Source of the DNA: Baffinella frigidus
Taxonomy: Eukaryota; Cryptophyceae; Cryptomonadales; Baffinellaceae
DNA length: 11,776 nucleotides
Direction: 5' to 3'
Assembly: GCA_026770585.1 (NCBI GenBank)
Contig: MU646661.1
Location: 213,316-225,091 of the forward strand
Part shown: in pieces, positions 6,298-11,672 of the stretch
Numbering within the stretch: the stretch's first letter is position 1
Layout of the letters: each line of letters begins with the position of its first letter
Position numbers and translations under genes: made by a program
The notes under the pieces: generated by a model
What the model was told of the DNA's origin: nothing
The model's input: the letters and a program-made list of their open reading frames with translations, nothing else
The model's database searches: none

Positions 6298-6488
6298 AGG
6301 CGTCAATGTGAAGGATGTCAACTTAAGGAGTACCCGAGGCGTCAATGTGGACGTTGTCAACTTAAGGATTGCCCGAGGCGGCAATGTTCTAGATTATCAA
6401 CTTAAGGATATTACCCGAGGCGTCAATGTGGAGGATGTCAACTTAGGGATTACCCGAAGAGTCGATGTGGAGGTTGTAGAGGTCCCCG
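6298..6488 (+). repeat. 39-bp minisatellite, four full units and a partial one
   Basis: Units are 6298-6336 (39), 6337-6375 (39), 6376-6417 (42), 6418-6456 (39) and a diverged 6457-6488. The consensus is AGGCGTCAATGTGGA, then (G/C)(A/G)(T/A)TGTCAACTTAAGGA, then TTACCCG; a degenerate unit precedes at about 6248-6297. Unit lengths are all multiples of three up to the last, so one forward frame (stop after 6565) reads a 13-residue repeat R-G-V-N-V-x-D-V-N-L-x-x-T. That frame has no ATG (its only upstream start-like codon is TTG at 6191), and the reverse strand is also open, so I do not call a gene. Confidence 0.85.
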
Positions 6489-6530
6489 TAGCGGGTGTTG
6501 TGCACGAAGCCCCGCCGGAAGTGCACGTGC

Positions 6531-6752
6531 AGTTGACTTATCAGCACCTGCGAACAAGAAGTTGACTTATCAGCACCTGCGGACAAGCAGTTTCATCCGG
6601 CGAAAAGTATTTTTCTTTTAAAAAATATGCACGAAAATTACCACACAATTGCTTCGGACGTGACCCGTCGTGTAGTAATTTTCATCGCCAGCTTTTGGAA
6701 GAAAAATACTTGTTGCCGGATTAAGTTGACTTATGAGCACCTGCGGACAACA
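6531..6752 (+). repeat. 29-bp direct repeat, three copies, split by a foldback element
   Basis: AGTTGACTTATCAGCACCTG plus CG.ACAA. occurs at 6531-6559 and 6560-6588 as exact-length neighbours, and again at 6724-6752 after the foldback element 6595-6721. The third copy continues into the same CAG.TTTC tail that precedes the element after copy 2. The element therefore appears to lie at a unit boundary of the array. Confidence 0.85.
6595..6721. mobile_element. Foldback element, copy A
   Basis: A 127-bp sequence running ATCCGGC...GCCGGAT. Arms of about 50 bases are largely complementary, sharing AAGTATTTTTCTT and the family core ACGAAAATTACCACACAA (6631 onward), which pairs with GTGTAGTAATTTTCAT at 6670-6685. 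The loop (about 6649-6669) is short and diverged. The 36 bases between the element end and the core have the same length and the same ATCC.G.GAAA..TATTTTTCTTT pattern as in copy B. There is no coding capacity; mobility is inferred from dispersal within the window. Confidence 0.8.
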
Positions 6753-6854
6753 GATTTCAGTCAACCGCGGTTGATTTTAGTCATCTCCTCGCGAGGGGCA
6801 GCTGGTGCACGAACCCTGCTCGGTTGAGCGACCGTCCTGGTACAATTTCATCTG

Positions 6855-6866
6855 GGAACATGTTCC
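6855..6866. repeat. 12-bp perfect palindrome GGAACATGTTCC
   Basis: This palindrome begins the left arm of a longer inverted repeat: 6862-6884 (GTTCCGAGGTGATTTATCTC...) is complementary to 7034-7054 apart from a two-base indel. Together they could form a hairpin of about 200 bases. Confidence 0.7.
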
Positions 6867-6915
6867 GAGGTGATTTATCTCGTAAAGTTGATTCCTCCCG
6901 CAAAAGGTGATGCTA

Positions 6916-6939
6916 GAAGGCCCATCATCATGGGCCTTC
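6916..6939. repeat. Perfect 10-bp hairpin with CATC loop
   Basis: GAAGGCCCAT (6916-6925) pairs with ATGGGCCTTC (6930-6939). It lies inside the larger inverted repeat 6862-7054. No T-tract follows, so nothing suggests a terminator. Confidence 0.75.
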
Positions 6940-6964
6940 CATCATGTGTTTGAGTGCCACACCA

Positions 6965-6992
6965 AACCCCCAAAACCCTGAACCCTGAACCC
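6965..6992 (-). repeat. Isolated short telomere-like remnant
   Basis: AACCCCCAAAACCCTGAACC continuing to CCTGAACCC: three or four C-rich units within the otherwise telomere-free island, in the loop of the surrounding inverted repeat. Confidence 0.6.
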
Positions 6993-7033
6993 GTGTGGGG
7001 TGCTAGGGCAGGGTGTCTGAGTGCCCCTTTCTG

Positions 7034-7196
7034 TACGAGATTTCACCTCGGAACATACCAGAATCTGCCCACATAAAAAGACGTAAGATAGCATCATTGT
7101 ATGCCTAAAATAGCATATACACCCGTATCTTCGGCGTCGGGAGCCTAAGATAGCGGGACAGAATCTGTCTTGTTCCGAAATTAAATTGTGCAGTGA
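7034..7196. repeat. Degenerate inverted repeat with TAAGATAGC words
   Basis: CGGAACATACCAGAATCTGCC (7049 onward) is roughly complementary to the stretch GGACAGAATCTGTCTTGTTCCG near 7155-7178. Between them TAAGATAGC or TAAAATAGC occurs at about 7085, 7105 and 7147. It looks like an old foldback element, but ends and target duplication are not clear. Confidence 0.45.
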
Positions 7197-7206
7197 TCCG
7201 GAAACG

Positions 7207-7274
7207 AATAAATGTGAGGCAAGTGGAAGAAGATGCTCACAATAAATGTGAGGAGTGTGGAAGAAGATGTGCAA
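7207..7274 (+). repeat. 34-bp tandem duplication
   Basis: AATAAATGTGAGG, then five variable bases, then GTGGAAGAAGATG occurs at 7207-7240 and immediately again at 7241-7274, with a handful of differences. Confidence 0.85.
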
Positions 7275-7334
7275 GGACCGCAAAACGCGGTCCTTGCAAT
7301 CTCATTCCAATCTCATTTGCCAAAATGAGATTGG
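7271..7334. repeat. Two adjacent perfect hairpins
   Basis: GCAAGGACCGC (7271-7281) pairs with GCGGTCCTTGC (7287-7297) through a five-base loop. CCAATCTCATTT (7307-7318) pairs with AAATGAGATTGG (7323-7334) through a four-base loop. They are separated by nine bases. Perfect stems of 11 and 12 base pairs side by side stand out against the decayed repeats around them. No gene, T-tract or tRNA-like fold is nearby, so a structured RNA or a protein-binding double site would be speculation. Confidence 0.8.
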
Positions 7335-7411
7335 AGTCCGCAACCCCTTGATCGATCTTGAAACCGTTGACATTAACGATAAAAAGCCCTTCTTGTTCCG
7401 AAGTTAAATTA

Positions 7412-7538
7412 CCACGCCAGAGTGGAGGAGGGGGTTAATTTTTTTTTAACCGTGTCAGGACACGGTTTTTGACTTTTGAAAACTGCTGCCTTGCAGGGGA
7501 ATTGACTTTTGGCGACCCCTTCGAAGACTCTGGCGTGG
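7412..7538. mobile_element. Foldback-like element with 12-bp perfect terminal inverted repeats
   Basis: CCACGCCAGAGT (7412-7423) is perfectly complementary to ACTCTGGCGTGG (7527-7538). Inside lie a nine-base perfect hairpin AACCGTGTC-AG-GACACGGTT (7448-7467) and a paired ATTGACTTTT/GACTTTTGAA direct word. A target duplication is not evident. The terminal sequence resembles no other inverted-repeat family in the window. Confidence 0.5.
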
Positions 7539-7713
7539 GGGAGCGACTGTGTTTAGATTAGTTACTCGCACCGATTAGTTCACCGTTGAGGTCAGGCTGC
7601 GTGAACCCCAGAGGATGGATGGAGCTCAAATGGCTCTGCTAGCTTCAGTCAGAAAGGGAGAATCAGAAATGTCTGTGCTAGCGCCAGGTGTGTGCTGATT
7701 TTGGAACACGACC

Positions 7714-7853
7714 TTATCCAGGGAAACCTATTTTTCTTTAGTTTGATGGCCACGAAAATTACTACACAACTGCTGTGATATTACTAATAAGAACGAACCG
7801 TGTAGTAATTTTCGTTGACCTGAAACTAAAGAAAAATAGGTTTCCCCGGATAA
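7714..7853. mobile_element. Foldback element, copy B (best preserved)
   Basis: Arms of about 55 bases run from TTATCC.GGGAAACC through TATTTTTCTTTAGTTT to the core ACGAAAATTACTACACAA (7752 onward), answered by GTGTAGTAATTTTCGT (7800-7815) and GGATAA (7848-7853). Most arm positions pair. The loop (about 7770-7799) resembles the loops of copies C and E. GACC stands immediately outside both ends (7710-7713 and 7854-7857), which could be a target duplication, although outward complementarity (CACGACC against GACCGTG) means the terminal repeat may extend further. An open frame crosses it on the minus strand only from a GTG codon and is not considered a gene. Confidence 0.85.
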
Positions 7854-7859
7854 GACCGT

Positions 7860-8150
7860 GCTTATCACGCACCGGGATTCTTCCATTGGGCTTAACTTTC
7901 GAATGAAGCCCGGGACCAGCAAGGTTCTCGACGGCACTTTGCACCCACGTGAGCGCCAGGTGCTCCCGCGTGGAGCAACCCCCGAGGTAAAGCAAAAAAG
8001 AAGGGGGCTCAAAAGACCGTGTCGTAACCGATAAAATGCTACAGAGCAGAATTTGCGTGAAGCGAAGCACGCGGTGGGGCGAAACCGTGTAAAACATGTG
8101 TGTAAAGCGAAAAAAGGAGGAGAAGCAAAAAACAGAGGGCACCGACCTAA
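7860..8150. other. Unassigned stretch between foldback elements
   Basis: No recognised gene. Small stems are present: GGGCTT/AAGCCC (7888-7911), GCGTG-N8-CACGC (8055-8072) and an imperfect CCACGTGAGC/GCTCCCGCGTGG (about 7947-7974). The word AGACCGTGTCGTA.CCGAT occurs at 8014 and again at 8288, just outside copy C of the foldback family. Confidence 0.5.
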
Positions 8151-8285
8151 TCTCCATAGAAGTACTAATTAATTGCTTTTGGGCAACGGAAATTACTACG
8201 CGAATGGGCCATACAAGTAATAGTAGAGCATGTGTGTAGTAAATTTCGTTACTCCAAAAGCAATAAATCAATACTTTCACGGAGA
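8151..8285. mobile_element. Foldback element, copy C, inverted relative to B and E
   Basis: TCTCC at 8151 pairs with GGAGA at 8281-8285. The arms share AAGTA.T.ATT.ATTGCTTTTGG and the core ACGGAAATTACTACGCG on the left, GTGTAGTAAATTTCGT (8234-8249) on the right. The reverse complement of its loop reads TGCTCTACTATTACTTGTATG, close to TGTTTTACTATTACCTGTATG in copy E, so this copy has the opposite orientation. Between the element end and the core there are again 36-37 bases. Confidence 0.8.
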
Positions 8286-8394
8286 TGAGACCGTGTCGTA
8301 GCCGATGAAGGCTTCGAGGAGGAGCGTGGCTTCTCGGCTGCCTCCCCCGAAACACGCGTCGTCTGGGAGAAGCAACACCTGCGATCAAACAAAT

Positions 8395-8564
8395 CACTCA
8401 ACTTCTGCGATCAAACCGTTTCACTCAACTCGCGTTTCAGTCAACTCAGATTTCCCTGGACTCGCGACCTCACACTCAATTCGTCAGTCCACTCAACTGC
8501 GCCGCACAATTCACTCAACTCGAGAAATTCACTCAACTCGACCATTTCACTCAACGCGATCGAC
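8395..8564 (+). repeat. TTCACTCAACTCG short interspersed tandem repeat
   Basis: CACTCAACT words recur about eight times (around 8396, 8422, 8440, 8463, 8481, 8510, 8529 and 8547), separated by 3-12 variable bases. One more (TTCACTCGACGCGATCG) follows the element 8565-8729. A 135-codon ATG frame (8305-8712) reads them as Phe-His-Ser-Thr-Arg repeats and then runs through the transposon-like element; I judge it non-coding. Confidence 0.8.
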
Positions 8565-8729
8565 AACCACACAGCGGGCTACGAAGGGATTTTCGGCCCA
8601 AATCGGGCCACCTTTCAGTTACCTCATCCATAGGAACCCCCCTATGCCCCTACGGGTTGCCTACCGTAGGGTCGTAGGTCTTATCGCGCAGGGGTTATTC
8701 AAGATCCCTTAGAAGTCCACTGTGTGGTT
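8565..8729 (+). mobile_element. 165-bp MITE-like element with AACCACACAG ends (reference copy)
   Basis: The first 29 bases (8565-8593) and last 29 (8701-8729) are complementary except at five positions: AACCACACAG at the left end, CTGTGTGGTT at the right, with AAGGGAT inside both. Internally it carries two hairpins, GGCCC-AAATC-GGGCC (8595-8609) and CCCTACGG-N8-CCGTAGGG (8648-8671). It lies between two copies of CAC-TC-ACGCGATCG, so it has entered the TTCACTC repeat array. No target duplication can be fixed because the ends merge into the repeated flank. No transposase is encoded. Confidence 0.8.
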
Positions 8730-8812
8730 CACTCGACGCGATCGTCGAAAGACCACGCGAAAATGCTAGAGGGGCCTATTTAAAACCGATGCGCTTTTAA
8801 AAGTGGGCATTT

Positions 8813-8870
8813 GTGTAGTAACTTTCGTTGATTGGTCACGTAACTAGCCATATATTGGCCAGTCACGAGG
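8813..8870. mobile_element. Partial foldback element, copy D (right arm)
   Basis: GTGTAGTAACTTTCGT (8813-8828) matches the right core of the family. The expected left core is not evident upstream (only a weak GACCACGCGAAAAT at about 8750). Shortly downstream, TTGGAACAC.CCTTATCC.GG (8872-8889) matches the left flank of copy B, so part of the flanking sequence is shared too. Confidence 0.5.
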
Positions 8871-8994
8871 TTGGAACACCTTATCCTGGTACAAATATGT
8901 ACAACCCCACATATAAATAGGATCCTCCAGAATTCTCAAGTGGGACAGCCGGAGGGGGGGGGGAGAGACATCTTTTGAGACATCTGGGGCAGGG

Positions 8995-9098
8995 GGCGGG
9001 GGTTTGGGGCTTGGGGTTTGGGGTTTGGGGTTTGGGGTTTGGGGTTTGGGGTTTGGGTTTTGGGTTTTGGGGTTTGGGGTTTGGGGTTTGGGGTTGGG
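8995..9098 (+). repeat. Nearly pure TTTGGGG array
   Basis: Some thirteen consecutive TTTGGGG units interrupted only by CTTGGGG, TTTGGG and TTTTGGG variants. It is the most homogeneous telomere-like array in the window and the only one almost without TTTAGGG. Runs of four guanines at seven-base spacing could fold into four-layer G-quadruplexes. Low-complexity frames are open on both strands (repeats of Trp-Gly-Leu-Gly-Phe-Gly-Val or Pro-Asn-Pro-Lys-Pro) and are not genes. Confidence 0.95.
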
Positions 9099-9174
9099 GA
9101 GAGGGGGGCAAGGGGACGTGCCGGAAGCGAGGAGACGTTGAGAGTGCGTTGCGCCCCTTCGGATAGCACCAGCA

Positions 9175-9192
9175 GTCCCTGCAGTCAGGGAC
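9175..9192. repeat. Perfect hairpin GTCCCTG-CAGT-CAGGGAC
   Basis: Seven-base stem and four-base loop at the head of the GGACGTGAT tandem array; the last arm overlaps the first GGACGTG unit. Confidence 0.7.
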
Positions 9193-9352
9193 GTGATCAG
9201 AACATCAAGGACGTGATAAGAGTCCGAGTAGTAACGTCAGGACGTGATAAGAGGTCCGTGCAGTGTTGAGGAGACGTGGTTAGAAGTATTGAGGGGACGT
9301 GATTACAAGTGTATGGACGTGATTAGAAGTCCGTGGAAGCGAGGAGACGTTG
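9189..9352 (+). repeat. GGACGTGATNAGAAGTCCG tandem repeat
   Basis: GGACGTGAT or a variant occurs at 9189, 9209, 9240, 9272 (GAGACGTGGT), 9295 and 9315, at spacings of 20-32 bases, often followed by AAGTCCG. The array is bracketed by an identical 18-base word GGAAGCGAGGAGACGTTG at 9123-9140 and 9335-9352. Confidence 0.8.
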
Positions 9353-9353
9353 G

Positions 9354-9507
9354 GGGGCTACGAAGAGATTTTCGGCCCATTTCGGGCCGAGTTTCCGTCA
9401 TCTTATCCGTAGGAACCCCCCTATTTCCCTACGGGTTGCCTACCATAGGGTCCTAGGCCTTATCGCTTAGGGGTGATTCAAAATCCCTTCGAAGTCCGCT
9501 GTGTGGA
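9354..9507 (+). mobile_element. AACCACACAG-family copy lacking its left end
   Basis: From GGGCTACGAAGAGATTTTCGG this follows 8576-8727 closely, including CGGCCCATTTCGGGCC, the GGAACCCCCCTAT block and the hairpin (9427-9450, one arm changed to CCATAGGG), and ends in CGCTGTGTGG. The left terminal CCACACAGC is missing, replaced by GAGACGTTGGG. Confidence 0.85.
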
Positions 9508-9532
9508 GTGGGATAAGGCGGGCGGACCTTTT

Positions 9533-10455
9533 CGGTGGAGTACTTGAGAGAACCCTCCACCTGCCCCCCACTCCACCTCCCACCCGAAACCCTCAAGCCT
9601 TAACTCTAAACCGTACACCCTACACTGGGAGAATGAGGCCAGAAACCAGAAATCAGTAAACCCTACCCTGGGAGTTTAACCCTACCCTGGGAAAAGAGGA
9701 CCTTTTCGGTGGAGTACTTGAGAGAAGCCTACACCTGCCCCCCCGTCCACCTCTCCACCTCCCACGACAGGCATTTTCCCGGGGGTTGACTCTAGCAAAA
9801 TCTGCCCGCGAGCAGTGGAACCACTCGGTGGGCTTCACGGGTGTCGGATTTGAATGTGGGGCCGCATTCTGGGGTGTTACGTGACCAAATTTACTCCATA
9901 AAATGCTCAAAGTTAATCATTACTGGGCAAGTCGGGCGGACCTTTTCGGTGGAGTACTTGAGAGACGTCAACACCTGCCCCCCCTTCCAGCGCTCCACCT
10001 CCCACGAAAGGTATGTGCCAGTCTCCAAATGAGTGCTCTCACCCTCCGAATGAGTGGTCACAAGGGGGGCACATGGGGACCAACTCTTGCAAAATCTTCC
10101 CGCGAGCTGTGGAATCGGCACACGCAAGGCAGTCACCTCGGACAGTTGGCTTCGGCGTCCGCGTGACCGGTCACGCGGGCGCTCACGAGCCTGCCGGCGG
10201 GGCTGTTCCAGGCCGCTCGGCACACGCAAGGCAGTCACCTCGGACAGTTGGCTTCGGCGTCCGCGTGACCGGTCACGCGGGCGCTCACGAGCCTGGAATA
10301 AGGCGGGCGCACCTTTTCGGTGGAGCACGTGAGAGACGCCAACACCCCCACCCCACCTCACACCCGAAACCCTCAAGCCTCAACTCTCAACCGTCAACCC
10401 TACACTGGGAGAATAAGGCGGGCGGGGCGGACCTTTTCGGTGGAGTACTTGAGAG
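9533..10455 (+). repeat. Five dispersed copies of CGGACCTTTTCGGTGGAG plus flanks
   Basis: CGGACCTTTTCGGTGGAG(T/C)AC.TGAGAGA followed by (C)ACCTGCCCCCC occurs at 9533, 9698, 9937, 10307 and 10428. Longer duplications link the copies: 9585-9637 resembles 10366-10420 (CCCGAAACCCTCAAGCC to CTACACTGGGAGAAT), and 9781-9825 resembles 10074-10118 (ACTC..GCAAAATCT.CCCGCGAG). C-rich telomere-like units lie at 9586-9620, 9658-9690 and 10365-10402. Confidence 0.85.
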
Positions 10456-10819
10456 AAGTCAACACCTGCCCCCCCTTCCAGCGCTCCGCCTCCACCGCGC
10501 GAGCCTCGCTTTCCTCCATCCCGCCCGGCCTCTTCTCCGTATCCCCCGCCTGCCCCCCTGCACGGAAACAGATCGGGTCTCAGAAACCAGAGATGGGCCT
10601 GAGACTCCTGCCCCCCCCCTTCCACCGCTCCGCCTCCAGCGCGCGAGCCTCGCTTTCCTCCATTCCAGCCTTTTCTGTATCCCCCGCGTGCCCCCCTGCC
10701 ACACGAGACCACTTCAGCACCCTTTTGAAATGTCGAGTGTAGGCGCTTGGTATGGAGTGGGTCACGAGGCCGTATCCCCTGCCTGCCCCCCTGCACAGGT
10801 CCAGAGTTGCCTGCTGTAG
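10013..10819 (+). other. 268-codon open frame, probably not a gene
   Basis: This is the longest ATG-to-stop frame here. It consists of repeats: the 79-base duplication read twice (each copy containing HARQSPRTVGFGVRVTGHAG), two CGGACCTTTTCGG modules, a degenerate telomere-like stretch read as HPKPSSLNSQPSTL, and Pro/Arg/Ser-rich runs from the CT-rich units. Parallel long frames are open on the same strand and on the opposite strand over most of the same span, as expected for GC-rich sequence with few stops. I see no domain, signal peptide or membrane segment. An unusual repeat protein is the alternative. Confidence 0.15.
10115..10295 (+). repeat. Exact 79-bp direct repeat, 102-bp period, containing a 20-bp palindrome
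   Basis: 10115-10193 and 10217-10295 are identical over 79 bases, with a 23-base spacer. Each contains the perfect palindrome CCGCGTGACCGGTCACGCGG (10159-10178 and 10261-10280). Complete identity is unusual in a window where other repeats have drifted. The period is a multiple of three, which keeps the overlapping open frame intact. It indicates very recent duplication, recent conversion, or an assembly effect. Confidence 0.95.
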
Positions 10820-11082
10820 GGTCGTAGGTCTTATCGCTTAAGGGTTATTCGAAAATCTCTTATCGCTTAAGGGTTATTCAAAAATCTCCAGAGTTGGGTC
10901 TCAGAAACCACAACCAGAGTTGGGTCTCAGAAACCAGAGATGGGCCTGAGATTCCTGCCCCCCCTCCCCTTCCATCTCTCCGCTTCCAGCGCGCGAGCCT
11001 CGCTCACCTCATCCATCCCGCCCTTCCCCCTATCCGCCGTTTGGCCCCCTGCACGGAAACAGAGCGGGTCTCAGAAACCAGC
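10473..11082. repeat. CT-rich units with GCGCGAGCCTCGCT and GGGTCTCAGAAACCAG words
   Basis: The unit is CCTTCCA.C.CTCCGC, then GCGCGAGCCTCGCT..CCTC, then CCGTATCCCCCGCCTGCCCCC, then GCACGGAAACAGA.CGGGTCTCAG. GCGCGAGCCTCGCT stands at about 10495, 10640 and 10990; GGTCTCAGAAACCAGAGATG stands at 10576 and 10923, with a further GGTCTCAGAAACCA at about 10897 and 11066. GTCTCAG and CTGAGA(C) in the unit can form a small hairpin. Confidence 0.8.
10806..10888 (+). mobile_element. Fragment of the AACCACACAG family with a 29-bp tandem duplication
   Basis: GTTGCCTGCTGTAGGGTCGT matches the central hairpin region of 8565-8729, and CTTATCGCTTAAGGGTTATT matches its right part. The 29 bases 10830-10858 are repeated at 10859-10887 with one difference. 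Both ends of the element are missing. Confidence 0.8.
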
Positions 11083-11106
11083 TGTGTGACTCGGAAGATA
11101 AGTCCC

Positions 11107-11215
11107 CCCTTCCACCTCAGAGACAGAGAGAGAGCGGGGGGGGGGGCGAGAAGGAGAAAGAGAGAGAGCGGGAGAGAGAGACAACCAGAGTGAGAGACAC
11201 AGCGACAGAGGACAG
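11107..11215 (+). repeat. GA-rich simple sequence
   Basis: Purine-rich run of GAGA and GACAGA words with one tract of about eleven guanines near 11137-11148; pyrimidine-rich on the other strand. The open frames here are low-complexity. Confidence 0.85.
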
Positions 11216-11277
11216 ATCTCCATTTCGCTCGCACGCGTCTCTCCCACCTCCGGCCCGCCCCTGTTTTTCCCTATCCG

Positions 11278-11426
11278 CAAGTTGACTACGACTTGACAAC
11301 GAAAATCACCACACAAATGTTTTACTATGGCGACGACAATTACCACACAATTGTTTTACTATTACCTGTATGAACCAATCGTGTAGTAATTTTCGTAGCC
11401 AGTTCCTAGAAATCGTATTCAAATTG
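11278..11426. mobile_element. Foldback element, copy E, with duplicated left core
   Basis: CAAGTTGACTACGACTT (11278 onward) is mostly complementary to AATCGTATTCAAATTG (11411-11426). The left core ACGAAAATCACCACACAA (11299) is repeated 34 bases later as ACGACAATTACCACACAA (11333), each followed by .TGTTTTACTAT; the single right core GTGTAGTAATTTTCGT is at 11381-11396. The outer arm on the right has the family length of about 35 bases but a sequence different from A and B. Confidence 0.75.
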
Positions 11427-11512
11427 ACTATTCGGCGGAATTAGATCCCCCTTCCTGCAGCGGCTGCCGAAACCGGCCCGGGTACGCGTTCGGGTACGGG
11501 TACTCCGTAGCA

Positions 11513-11537
11513 CCTTACGGTAGGCAACACCGTAGGG
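11513..11537. repeat. Hairpin CCTTACGG-N9-CCGTAGGG
   Basis: Isolated copy of the hairpin from the AACCACACAG family, with one changed base in the left arm and TAGGCAA in the loop. GTCCTACGCACTACCCGG follows, then CACTACCCGG again, a short direct repeat (11541-11571). Confidence 0.7.
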
Positions 11538-11626
11538 TCCTACGCACTACCCGGATCCGTCGCACTACCCGGGGCGTGCTTGCTGCCGTGGCCCTCGGAA
11601 GATCTAGCGCTGCCTCATTCGGGTTG

Positions 11627-11672
11627 GCCGACTATTCTCAACTTGACACGCTGGGTCTGCGGTACAACCCCG
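11627..11672 (+). repeat. Diverged copy of the GACTATTCT...TTGACA module
   Basis: GCCGACTATTCTCAACTTGA, then CACGCTGGG, then GGTACAACCCCGTCACCTTT aligns with module Y at 1939 and 2121. Read in the same frame, all three give A-D-Y-S-x-(V/L)-D-x-L-G-x-x-Y-x-x-V-x-F. In that frame the sequence is open from upstream of 11540 to the window edge, so a partial coding exon cannot be excluded, but I see no family and no start. Confidence 0.6.

Noticed and set aside
6191-6565. 124-codon forward frame as a gene
   Set aside because: No ATG; begins at TTG, unlikely in a eukaryote. The repeat structure is reported instead, with the exon possibility left open.
6531-6752. CRISPR array
   Set aside because: Three 29-bp repeats superficially fit in length, but the first two are adjacent with no spacer, the third is separated by a foldback element, and the sequence context is eukaryotic.
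6916-6939. Intrinsic transcription terminator
   Set aside because: Strong stem but no following T-run and no gene upstream; a bacterial-type terminator is not expected here.
7550-7620. tRNA-like or structured RNA gene
   Set aside because: GTTCACC...GTGAACC suggested a stem, but it is only about five pairs long and no tRNA B-box or cloverleaf could be assembled.
7762-8397. 211-codon minus-strand frame
   Set aside because: Starts with GTG, runs through foldback copy C and into copy B, and shows no recognisable domain.
8305-8712. 135-codon forward frame with Phe-His-Ser-Thr-Arg repeats
   Set aside because: The repeats come from the TTCACTCAACTCG array and the C-terminal part from the MITE-like element 8565-8729. 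The peptide similarity to frames near 1560 and 9410 is explained by shared element DNA.
8881-9269. Pro-Asn-Pro-Lys and Trp-Gly-Leu-Gly-Phe-Gly-Val rich frames
   Set aside because: Direct translations of the TTTGGGG array on either strand.
10013-10819. Longest ATG open frame as a protein-coding gene
   Set aside because: Made of repeats including telomere-like units, with long overlapping frames open on both strands; no domain recognised. Kept only as a low-confidence entry.
11107-11215. Promoter-type GA element
   Set aside because: Simple-sequence purine tract with no gene downstream; no independent support for a regulatory role.
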